Below are positions 7,429-13,092 of a stretch of DNA of 19,573 nucleotides, in pieces. The position numbers and the translations under genes were made by a program. The notes below the pieces were generated by a model. The model searched no databases. It was not told the DNA's origin and saw nothing but the letters and a program-made list of their open reading frames with translations. How positions within the stretch are numbered: the first letter of the stretch is position 1; each line of letters starts with the position of its first letter. Source of the stretch: JAJDYQ01 sp942491945 (GTDB lineage: Bacteria; Pseudomonadota; Gammaproteobacteria; JAJDYQ01); the NCBI GenBank assembly GCA_942491945.1, contig CALODD010000114.1, positions 1-19,573 on the forward strand. The letters run 5' to 3'.

Positions 7429-7893
7429 ATGAGCGCAGAACGATTAATTAAGAAATATCCGAACCGTCGTCTCTATGATACGTCTATCAGTGCCTACATC
7501 ACGATCGATCAGGTGCGTGAAATGGTGCTAAGTGAAGAGCCGTTCAAAGTCGTTGAACAGAAAACAGGCGAAGACATCACAAGGAACATTCTCATGCAGA
7601 TCATTCTGGATCAGGAATCCGATGGTGGTAAACCCATGTTTACAGTCGATATGCTCAATAAATTCATCAGGAATTACGGCACGGAAACACAACAACAATT
7701 TACCGATTTTATGACACAAAGCCTGTCGATGTTCACCGAGCAACAGGAAGCTATCACAAAGCAAATGAACGATGCGCTAAAAGGCACACCGATGGAGACG
7801 TGGGCGGAACTGGGTCAACAACAGATGAAAGCCTGGCAGGATATGCAAAAAAACATGTTTGGCCTTAGCGGCGAAAAAAAGGACGACAAATAA
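7429..7893 (+). CDS. phaR: Polyhydroxyalkanoate synthesis repressor PhaR
   Basis: A 154-residue regulator. The N-terminal PHB/PHA accumulation domain is nearly canonical: LIKKYPNRRLYDTSISAYIT (residues 6-25), then EQKTGEDITRNILMQIILDQE (43-63). The following segment at 70-110 matches the family's second domain, and the C-terminal part is Gln/Met-rich and amphipathic. In studied bacteria PhaR binds both DNA and nascent PHA; polymer titrates it away and frees phasin and pha promoters. The likely targets here are the four TGTTGCACTGCAACA-like repeats at 5190 and 12076-12151. ATG 7429 is chosen because ATG 7421 runs into a TGA after two codons; the ribosome site is weak. The last codons (GEKKDDK) and the stop overlap a terminator for the opposite strand. 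Confidence 0.95.
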   Translation: MSAERLIKKYPNRRLYDTSISAYITIDQVREMVLSEEPFKVVEQKTGEDITRNILMQIILDQESDGGKPMFTVDMLNKFIRNYGTETQQQFTDFMTQSLSMFTEQQEAITKQMNDALKGTPMETWAELGQQQMKAWQDMQKNMFGLSGEKKDDK

Positions 7894-7905
7894 TCGATTG
7901 TCGTC
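7874..7905 (-). terminator. Intrinsic terminator of the thiol dioxygenase transcript, inside the phaR 3' end
   Basis: On the minus strand GACGACAA (7905-7898), loop TCGATTAT, TTGTCGTC (7889-7882) form an 8-bp stem, followed by C and seven T (7880-7874). This is a good rho-independent signal for the leftward gene ending at 7913. The same bases encode the last residues of PhaR. Confidence 0.7.
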
Positions 7906-7912
7906 TTCGATA

Positions 7913-8467
7913 TCACACTACGTCTGAATACCCTGAAATAAACTCCTTCGCTGGCCCGCCCTCTGCGGGAAATACATGGCGCTTAACCTTGCCAATATTT
8001 GCGCCATAAATATGAATACTGATCGATACCTGATCATCGTGAACGTTACTCACTTTATGCACATCTCCAATCGTCGGTGATACAAATTCCACATCACCCG
8101 GTTTAAGTGCAACCGCATCACCTGTAGGTGTTGGTGTGCCGTCGTTCGCAATCTCATAATTTTGTGAATATTCAGCCCCGCGTAACATGCCAATCGCACC
8201 CCAGACCGTATGATCGTGGATCGGTGTCGTCTGCCCTGGCCCCCAGACAAAACTGACCACTGAGTACCGATCTTGTGCATCGGCATGTAATAGATACTGT
8301 CGATAGAACTCCGGGTGTGGCTGCGCAAAAGCATCGTCGAGCCAGTTGTCCTCAGATACCAATTTATCTAATGCCTCACCGACTTTAGGTAACAGAGCCT
8401 CTTCAGGTAAACCCGTGGTGATCAGATCATCAATCGTATTTGTAAATTGTGCTAATGCGCCAGACAT
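7913..8467 (-). CDS. Cupin thiol dioxygenase, probably 3-mercaptopropionate dioxygenase type
   Basis: A 184-residue cysteine-dioxygenase-family enzyme: a mononuclear iron cupin that oxidises a thiol to a sulfinate with O2. Iron ligands are His84 and His86 (PIHDHTVWG) and His137 (GDVHKVSN). The second-sphere triad Ser150-His152-Tyr154 is present in SISIHIYGANIG. Arg163 follows at the spacing of the Arg that binds the carboxylate in characterised bacterial 3-mercaptopropionate dioxygenases (Azotobacter numbering His90, His92, His142, Ser155-His157-Tyr159, Arg168, recalled from memory). These features favour 3-mercaptopropionate over L-cysteine, but annotation as cysteine dioxygenase would also be defensible. 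ATG 8467 follows GGGGAAGGA. It lies 36 bases downstream of the reductase gene on the same strand, and the two are probably co-transcribed. Confidence 0.85.
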   Translation of the reverse strand: MSGALAQFTNTIDDLITTGLPEEALLPKVGEALDKLVSEDNWLDDAFAQPHPEFYRQYLLHADAQDRYSVVSFVWGPGQTTPIHDHTVWGAIGMLRGAEYSQNYEIANDGTPTPTGDAVALKPGDVEFVSPTIGDVHKVSNVHDDQVSISIHIYGANIGKVKRHVFPAEGGPAKEFISGYSDVV

Positions 8468-8503
8468 ATTCCTTCCCCAAACATATGAGTCAACTATAGT
8501 GGA

Positions 8504-9532
8504 TCAAAACCCTTTCAGAACAATTTTTCCAATCGCTTTACCCGACTCCAGTTCAGCATGCGCAGCTTTTAGATTCTTCGCATTAATTGTCCCCAGGTTC
8601 TTACCAAACGTGCTCTGGATATAGCCCTGATCAACCAGATCAGACACTCTATTCAATAATTTACCCTGTTCATCCATATCCACCGCATTAAACATAGAAC
8701 GTGCAAACATAAACTCGATATGTAATGACAGGCTCTTTGGCTTCAGCTTCATGACGTCCAATGGATCTTCTGGATCATCAATCATGGCGATACGACCAAA
8801 CGGCGCCAGTAACTCAATATAAGTTTCGAAATAGGAGTGGGTATGATTCAAACTGGCCACATGGGTAACAGGGCCTACACCCAGGGCTTCAACCTGAGGC
8901 TGGAGCGGTTGAGTATGATCAATTACATGATCAGCACCGAGCTTCTTCACCCAGGCCTGAGAACTTTCTCGTGAGGCAGTACCAATAATCGTCGCACCGG
9001 TAATTGCCCTTGCGATCTGAACGAGTATTGAACCAACACCGCCTGCAGCACCAATCACCAACAATACTTCTTTACTCTTTTCACTGGATCCCGGCGTACA
9101 TTGCTTTAACTCAAGATGCTCAAACAGCATTTCCCAGGCGGTAATTGATGTCAGCGGTAAGGCTGCGGCTTCCGCATCTGATAAATTTTTCGGCTTCTGC
9201 CCGACCAGGCGCTCATCAACGACTTGGTACTCGGCATTGCAGCCCTGTCGAGCTAATGCACCGGCATAAAACACCTGATCACCAACATTAAAGTTCGAGA
9301 CATCTTCACCTTTAGCAATAACTTCACCAACAGCATCCCAGCCAAGAACCCTATAATCGCCCTCTTCCGGCTCCATACGTTGGCGAATTTTGTAATCGAC
9401 CGGATTTGTTGCTATAGCATTGATCTTGACCAGTAAATCTCGGCCTGACGCTTCAGGTTGATCGAGTTCGATATCCATCAGTGAATCTGGGGCTGAGATG
9501 GGCAGGGATTTTTTGTAGCCGATGGCTTTCAT
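8504..9532 (-). CDS. Medium-chain dehydrogenase/reductase, quinone-oxidoreductase-like (zinc-less)
   Basis: A 342-residue protein of the MDR superfamily, closest by pattern to the zinc-binding alcohol dehydrogenase family 1 group often annotated in proteobacteria. The N-terminal GroES-like domain holds ATNPVDYKIR (41-50) and GWDAVGEV (64-71). The nucleotide-binding Rossmann motif GAAGGVGS is at 161-168 and favours NADPH. The usual catalytic GHE motif and the four structural Cys of zinc alcohol dehydrogenases are not visible, so it probably works without zinc as a quinone, enal or aldehyde reductase; the substrate is unknown. It precedes the thiol dioxygenase by 36 bases and is probably the first gene of that transcript. 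Upstream, GTTCT-ATACC-AGAAC at 9569-9583 might be an operator. Confidence 0.85.
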   Translation of the reverse strand: MKAIGYKKSLPISAPDSLMDIELDQPEASGRDLLVKINAIATNPVDYKIRQRMEPEEGDYRVLGWDAVGEVIAKGEDVSNFNVGDQVFYAGALARQGCNAEYQVVDERLVGQKPKNLSDAEAAALPLTSITAWEMLFEHLELKQCTPGSSEKSKEVLLVIGAAGGVGSILVQIARAITGATIIGTASRESSQAWVKKLGADHVIDHTQPLQPQVEALGVGPVTHVASLNHTHSYFETYIELLAPFGRIAMIDDPEDPLDVMKLKPKSLSLHIEFMFARSMFNAVDMDEQGKLLNRVSDLVDQGYIQSTFGKNLGTINAKNLKAAHAELESGKAIGKIVLKGF

Positions 9533-9568
9533 TGATGATTCTCTAAATGACAGGATGTTATCCTTGTT

Positions 9569-9583
9569 GTTCTATACCAGAAC
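9569..9583. promoter_or_regulatory. Small inverted repeat upstream of the MDR reductase gene
   Basis: GTTCT (9569-9573) and AGAAC (9579-9583) separated by ATACC, 37 bases upstream of the reductase ATG, in the divergent gap 9533-9692 before the CNNM gene. The position suits an operator, but a 5+5 repeat is weak evidence. Otherwise the gap is AT-rich and shows no confident promoter or small gene. Confidence 0.25.
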
Positions 9584-9692
9584 GAGAATTTATACAAACA
9601 CCGATATTTCTCGCGCATATCTGATTTGAACCAGCTACCATGCTATTCAGGTTCTAAGTCAATATATTTAATAACTCAAGAATTCAATACAC

Positions 9693-10736
9693 ATGACCTT
9701 ATTAATCATTTATCTCCTGATCGCGATTGGAGTTTCGTTTCTATGTTCCATTCTCGAAGCCGTGTTGCTCTCGATCACACCGAGCTATGTAGAGAAGCTT
9801 TCAACGAAGAAGCCCAAATCTGGACGGCAGATTAGTAAAGTTAAAGAACGTCTGGATGAGTCGTTATCTAGCATCCTGATCCTCAATACCTTTGCCCACA
9901 CCATGGGGGCTGCGGGTGTTGGTTCTCAGGCATTGCAGGTTTTTGGGCCGGAATGGGAAACATTGATTGCTGTCGTACTGACACTGGCCATTCTGTATTT
10001 CTCAGAAATCATTCCTAAGACTATCGGGGCAACTTTCTGGCGTGGTCTGGCTGTCCCCTCCGCGTTCATAATTTCCTGGCTTGTAAAGATAGTGTATCCG
10101 TTAGTCTGGATATCAACGCGCTTAACGAAACTATTCAAAGACACGAATGAAAATGAAATCACACGTGAAGAGATCATCGCGCTCGCGTCAATAGGTCATC
10201 GTGAAGGCACACTATTCACGCATGAAAACGAATATCTCAATAACCTGCTAAGCCTTAGAGAGGTTCGCACTGAGCAGATTCTAACTCCTCGTAGTGTTGT
10301 ACATATGCTGGATGAGACCCTCACTGTTAAAGAAGCACTTGATCATCCTTCCACCAGGCAATTCACACGAATTCCGGTTTACTCAGAAAATACCGATAAC
10401 GTGACTGGTAAAGTCATTCGTGTTGATTTATTTGAAGCAGAAAGAAAAGGTCAGGGAGATGCACCAATAAAAGACGTTGCGCGAAAGATCATCCGTGTAT
10501 CTGAGCAATTACCAGCACACAACCTCCTCGACATGTTCATCAAAAACCATATGCACCTGTTTATCGTTGAAGATCAGTTTGGCCAAACCGCCGGGATTGT
10601 GACGCTGGAAGACGTTATCGAAACCTTAATCGGCAGAGAAATCGTTGATGAAAGTGATCTCGCTGTTGATATGCAACAACTTGCAAGGGAGAAATATCGT
10701 GATCGACTGCGGGACGAAGAGCATAAACACCACTAG
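9693..10736 (+). CDS. CNNM/CorC-type membrane protein: DUF21 transmembrane domain plus CBS pair
   Basis: A 347-residue inner-membrane protein. The DUF21/CNNM domain occupies about 1-145, with hydrophobic spans near 3-28, 60-83, 90-108 and 118-142 and the conserved YFSEIIPKTIG at 102-112. A CBS-domain pair follows: LTPRSVVHML near 197-206 begins the first half and HLFIVEDQFGQTAGIVTLEDVIE (288-310) lies in the second. The C-terminal transporter-associated CorC/HlyC domain of many relatives is missing, as in the shorter CNNM members; the protein ends in a charged tail closing HKHH. The family is linked to Mg2+ or other divalent-cation export and regulation by nucleotides bound to CBS; the ion is not readable here. 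ATG 9693 fits the start of the first span, but its ribosome site is weak. It is divergent from the reductase gene and convergent with the second phaB. Confidence 0.85.
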   Translation: MTLLIIYLLIAIGVSFLCSILEAVLLSITPSYVEKLSTKKPKSGRQISKVKERLDESLSSILILNTFAHTMGAAGVGSQALQVFGPEWETLIAVVLTLAILYFSEIIPKTIGATFWRGLAVPSAFIISWLVKIVYPLVWISTRLTKLFKDTNENEITREEIIALASIGHREGTLFTHENEYLNNLLSLREVRTEQILTPRSVVHMLDETLTVKEALDHPSTRQFTRIPVYSENTDNVTGKVIRVDLFEAERKGQGDAPIKDVARKIIRVSEQLPAHNLLDMFIKNHMHLFIVEDQFGQTAGIVTLEDVIETLIGREIVDESDLAVDMQQLAREKYRDRLRDEEHKHH

Positions 10737-10782
10737 CCAATAGTAGCTCCTCTTATATAAACGTTTTTTATATGTCGCAGGC

Positions 10783-10810
10783 AAAAAAAAAGGCGCCCAA
10801 AAGGACGCCT
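10783..10810 (-). terminator. Intrinsic terminator after the second phaB
   Basis: On the minus strand AGGCGTCC (10810-10803), loop TTTT, GGGCGCCT (10798-10791) make an eight-pair stem with one G-U pair, followed by eight T (10790-10783). It starts 22 bases after the phaB stop and is a textbook rho-independent terminator. Confidence 0.88.
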
Positions 10811-10832
10811 AACAGGAGGAGAGCATAAGGGG

Positions 10833-11573
10833 TTATGCTGCCATATAGAGACCACCATTTACTGGAATGTTCGCTCCAGTAACATAAGCTGATTTCTCAT
10901 CTGCTAACCAGGCAACGGTGTGTGCAATTTCTTCTGGCTCGCCCATGCGACCCATTGGAACACTACCCACAATCGCTTCCAGTACATTATCAGGCATAGC
11001 CTGAGTCATCGGTGTAGAGATGTATCCGGGAGAAATAGTATTTACTGTGACACCTTTACGTGCTGTTTCCTGCGCCAGAGCCATGGTGAAACCATGCAAG
11101 CCAGCTTTTGCAGCACTGTAGTTCGTCTGACCAAACTGACCTTTCTGGCCGTTCACAGACGAGATGTTCACGATGCGGCCAAAACCACGCTCAAGCATAC
11201 CGTTGATAACCTGATGCGTTACGTTGTAAGCCGAATCTAAATTCGTTGTTAATACAGAAGACCACTGTTCAGGTTGCATCTTCTTGAATGTGGTATCGCG
11301 TGTGATACCTGCGCAGTTAACCAGTACATCGATCGGGCCTGCTAACTCTTCTGCTTCCGCGATCATTGTCTTTGCGCTTTCGTAGTTGGCAACATCGCCA
11401 CCAACGATTTCTATGTCCAGACCCTGGGACTTCAGACCTTCTTTCCAGGATTCTGCCTGTTCTTTCTCAGCTTCATAGTAGGCAGCAACGACCTTATAAC
11501 CCGCACCTGCTAATTCAACGCAGATTGCACTACCGATACCACCATTACCACCTGTTACTAATGCTGTTTTCAT
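10833..11573 (-). CDS. phaB: Acetoacetyl-CoA reductase PhaB (second copy)
   Basis: A 246-residue short-chain reductase of the PhaB type. The cofactor loop TGGNGGIG is at 7-14, NCAG replaces NNAG at 86-89, and the catalytic Ser139, Tyr152 and Lys156 align exactly with the first copy at 6580. The C terminus is VNGGLYMAA. Outside the conserved core the two copies differ widely, especially over residues 15-80, so this is an old paralogue and not a recent duplication. The ribosome site AGAGG is eight bases before ATG 11573. It lies downstream of phasin on the same strand, with a hairpin between them, and could be transcribed by read-through from the strong phasin promoter. This would bring a reductase under the phasin regulatory signals. 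Confidence 0.94.
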   Translation of the reverse strand: MKTALVTGGNGGIGSAICVELAGAGYKVVAAYYEAEKEQAESWKEGLKSQGLDIEIVGGDVANYESAKTMIAEAEELAGPIDVLVNCAGITRDTTFKKMQPEQWSSVLTTNLDSAYNVTHQVINGMLERGFGRIVNISSVNGQKGQFGQTNYSAAKAGLHGFTMALAQETARKGVTVNTISPGYISTPMTQAMPDNVLEAIVGSVPMGRMGEPEEIAHTVAWLADEKSAYVTGANIPVNGGLYMAA

Positions 11574-11605
11574 ACCATAAACCTCTGTCTTACTTTTTAA
11601 GAATT

Positions 11606-11627
11606 GAGCCCCATCTGCATGGGGCTC
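11606..11627 (-). terminator. Intercistronic hairpin between phasin and the second phaB
   Basis: GAGCCCCAT (11606-11614), loop CTGC, ATGGGGCTC (11619-11627) form a perfect 9-bp stem 33 bases after the phasin stop. On the minus strand it is followed by AATTCTTAAAAAG, a poor T tract. It probably attenuates phasin transcription, or protects the phasin mRNA end, while some transcripts continue into phaB. A smaller 5-bp repeat lies at 11642-11657. Confidence 0.65.
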
Positions 11628-11660
11628 ATCCGTATTAATTGCTACTAAATTCAGTAGTAA

Positions 11661-12035
11661 TTAAGCAGCTTCTTTCAGAAGCTCGCCTGCTTTCTCTACG
11701 TTCTCAGAAACGTTAGCAACCGCTTCTTCAGAGATGGTAGCCAGCTCTTCACGTGCTTCGTTCAGCAGCTCAGAGTAGTCACGCAGGTTAGAAACCAGCT
11801 TCTCGCCACAGCCCTGGCCGAAAGCAGTCTGAGTTTCAACCAGCTCTTTAGGGTCAGAAACTTTGCTTAAAGCTTCTACGTGAGCAGTTGCAGACTCAAC
11901 GCACTGGTTAACAACTTCTGCTTGCTTAGCAGACAGCTTTTCAAAAGTTTTCACGTTCAGCTCACCCAGACGCTGGGCAGAAGCTAACAGGCTTTCGTTG
12001 TACTGCTTCATCAGTTCAATCATTTGGTTTTGCAT
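11661..12035 (-). CDS. phaP: Phasin (PHA granule surface protein)
   Basis: A 124-residue, mostly helical protein of the Phasin_2 type. It starts MQNQMIELMKQYNESLLASAQ and consists of amphipathic helices rich in Ala, Glu and Lys, with a Glu-rich tail (NVSENVEKAGELLKEAA). Phasins coat PHA granules and control their size and number. The frame also allows an ATG at 12059, which would add eight residues. I choose ATG 12035 because AGGAGAA at 12041-12047 lies five bases upstream of it and within the longer version's codons, and the family usually begins at this point. Upstream are a strong promoter and three putative PhaR operators, as expected for the main PhaR target. The second phaB follows after 87 bases. 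Confidence 0.92.
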   Translation of the reverse strand: MQNQMIELMKQYNESLLASAQRLGELNVKTFEKLSAKQAEVVNQCVESATAHVEALSKVSDPKELVETQTAFGQGCGEKLVSNLRDYSELLNEAREELATISEEAVANVSENVEKAGELLKEAA

Positions 12036-12075
12036 GATAATTCTCCTATCGAGAGTCAAAGTTAAAAATATTTAA

Positions 12076-12090
12076 TTGCTGCAGTGCAAT
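12076..12090. promoter_or_regulatory. Putative PhaR operator, phasin promoter-proximal site
   Basis: TTGCTGCAGTGCAAT here. Read on the minus strand and shifted by one flanking base, TATTGCACTGCAGCA matches 13 of 15 bases of the perfect repeat at 5190. It lies just downstream of the predicted phasin transcription start. Its centre is 16 bases from that of the next site, so two repressor units could sit side by side. Confidence 0.65.
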
Positions 12091-12091
12091 A

Positions 12092-12106
12092 TGTTGCGAT
12101 GCACAA
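12092..12106. promoter_or_regulatory. Putative PhaR operator overlapping the phasin -10 box
   Basis: TGTTGCG-A-TGCACAA keeps the two TGC/GCA half-sites and matches 11 of 15 bases of the 5190 repeat. It overlaps the predicted -10 box (12103-12108) and the likely start point, the classic place for a repressor. Confidence 0.6.
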
Positions 12107-12131
12107 TACGTAATTCAAGACCACGTGTCAA
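12103..12131 (-). promoter_or_regulatory. Predicted sigma-70 promoter of phasin
   Basis: On the minus strand a perfect -35 TTGACA (12131-12126), a 17-base spacer and TATTGT (12108-12103, 4/6). The transcript would begin near 12096, about 60 bases before the chosen phasin start. Three TGTTGCACTGCAACA-like repeats lie around it. This is the best-looking promoter in the window, which fits the high expression of phasins. Confidence 0.75.
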
Positions 12132-12136
12132 CATAT

Positions 12137-12151
12137 TTTTGCAGTGCACAA
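12137..12151. promoter_or_regulatory. Putative PhaR operator upstream of the phasin -35 box
   Basis: TTTTGCA-G-TGCACAA; on the minus strand TTGTGCACTGCAAAA matches 12 of 15 bases of the 5190 repeat. It ends five bases before the -35 box and its centre is 45 bases from that of the -10 site, which would allow loop formation or cooperative binding. It could also influence the divergent membrane-protein gene. Confidence 0.6.
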
Positions 12152-12228
12152 TTAAGCCTAATTTGACTTATCTTTTTGTTTTTATTGGATTTTTAATAAA
12201 TTAGTCATAAAAAATAAAAAAAATCGTG

Positions 12229-12234
12229 TAGAAT
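12229..12234 (+). promoter_or_regulatory. Probable -10 box of the divergent membrane-protein gene
   Basis: TAGAAT inside GTGTAGAATCGCGCC, a common gammaproteobacterial -10 context, 31 bases before the ATG at 12266. No good -35 lies 17 bases upstream; TTGACT at 12163 is too far. The A/T-rich stretch 12171-12225 may serve as an UP-like element. Confidence 0.45.
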
Positions 12235-12265
12235 CGCGCCGTTTTTTCGCTGAAATACCCTTCAA

Positions 12266-12997
12266 ATGAGTACAAATCCTCAACAGCCCCAGAAAGGTGG
12301 CTTTCTCGGCAACCTGGCCTTCAATATCATTATTCCAGTGGTCATTCTGACGAAGTTCAGTGGCCCAGACGATCTCGGCCCGGTATGGGCTATTGTTGTC
12401 GCCCTGTCCTTCCCGATTGGCTATGGCCTATGGGATTTGAAGAAATCAGGCAAAGTGAACGCCTTCTCGATCCTGGGCATCGTCAGTGTCTTCCTGACGG
12501 GTGGTATCAGCTTGCTAGAGCTCGACCCGAAATATATCGCGATCAAGGAAGCCGCGATTCCAGCGATGATTGGTATCGCCGTACTGCTTACTCAAAACAC
12601 AAAGTATTCATTACTTAAGATCCTGATCCTCAATGAACAGCTCATCAAGATCGATAAGCTACAGTCCACCCTTGAAGAGCATAAAGCGACCCAGGCATTC
12701 GAGAAGATTTTGTCCCGCGCAACCTATATCGTGGTCGGATCTTTCGCACTGTCATCTATCCTAAACTACGTATTGGCTAAAGTAATCTTAAAAAGCCCAC
12801 CAGGTACAACAGCTTTCACCGAAGAACTAGGAAAAATGACAGCACTGAGCTACCCCGTGATTGCCATACCAAGCATGATCGTTATGCTAGTTGCGATCTG
12901 GTACTTATTTAACCGCATCGGTAAATTGACGGGCATGGGCATAGAGCACTTCATGCATGGAATGGAAGAACACATTGAAGAAAATCCGTCTAAATAA
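12266..12997 (+). CDS. Multi-pass inner-membrane protein, VC0807-like family, function unknown
   Basis: A 243-residue protein with about six hydrophobic spans near 14-30, 39-57, 65-85, 94-110, 152-175 and 195-217, a polar helical stretch at 118-150 and a His/Glu-rich tail (EHFMHGMEEHIEENPSK). The pattern NIIIPVVILTKFSG and FPIGYGLWDL near the N terminus recalls conserved proteobacterial membrane proteins annotated as VC0807 family; I recognise it only by that pattern. No catalytic or substrate motif can be named. ATG 12266 begins about 25 bases after the predicted transcription start and has no clear ribosome site, so initiation may be weak or nearly leaderless. The gene is divergent from phasin and convergent with the adhesin; no link to PHA metabolism is evident. 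Confidence 0.75.
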   Translation: MSTNPQQPQKGGFLGNLAFNIIIPVVILTKFSGPDDLGPVWAIVVALSFPIGYGLWDLKKSGKVNAFSILGIVSVFLTGGISLLELDPKYIAIKEAAIPAMIGIAVLLTQNTKYSLLKILILNEQLIKIDKLQSTLEEHKATQAFEKILSRATYIVVGSFALSSILNYVLAKVILKSPPGTTAFTEELGKMTALSYPVIAIPSMIVMLVAIWYLFNRIGKLTGMGIEHFMHGMEEHIEENPSK

Positions 12998-13024
12998 ACA
13001 GATAACGAATTTAGCTACACCACG

Positions 13025-13054
13025 AAAAAAGCCAGCTTCCGGGAGGAAGCTGAC
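13025..13054 (-). terminator. Intrinsic terminator of the giant adhesin gene
   Basis: On the minus strand GTCAGCTTCC (13054-13045), loop TCCC, GGAAGCTGGC (13040-13031) form a ten-pair stem with one G-U pair, then six T (13030-13025). It lies 38 bases after the adhesin stop. The same hairpin may also end the convergent membrane-protein transcript, though without a T run in that direction. Confidence 0.85.
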
Positions 13055-13092
13055 TTAATCAAAGAACGACAGACAATCAGGTCAATTCTCGA

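Noticed and set aside
12036..12059. Longer phasin start at ATG 12059
   Set aside because: The extra eight codons contain the strong ribosome site AGGAGAA that serves ATG 12035, and phasins of this type begin at that Met.
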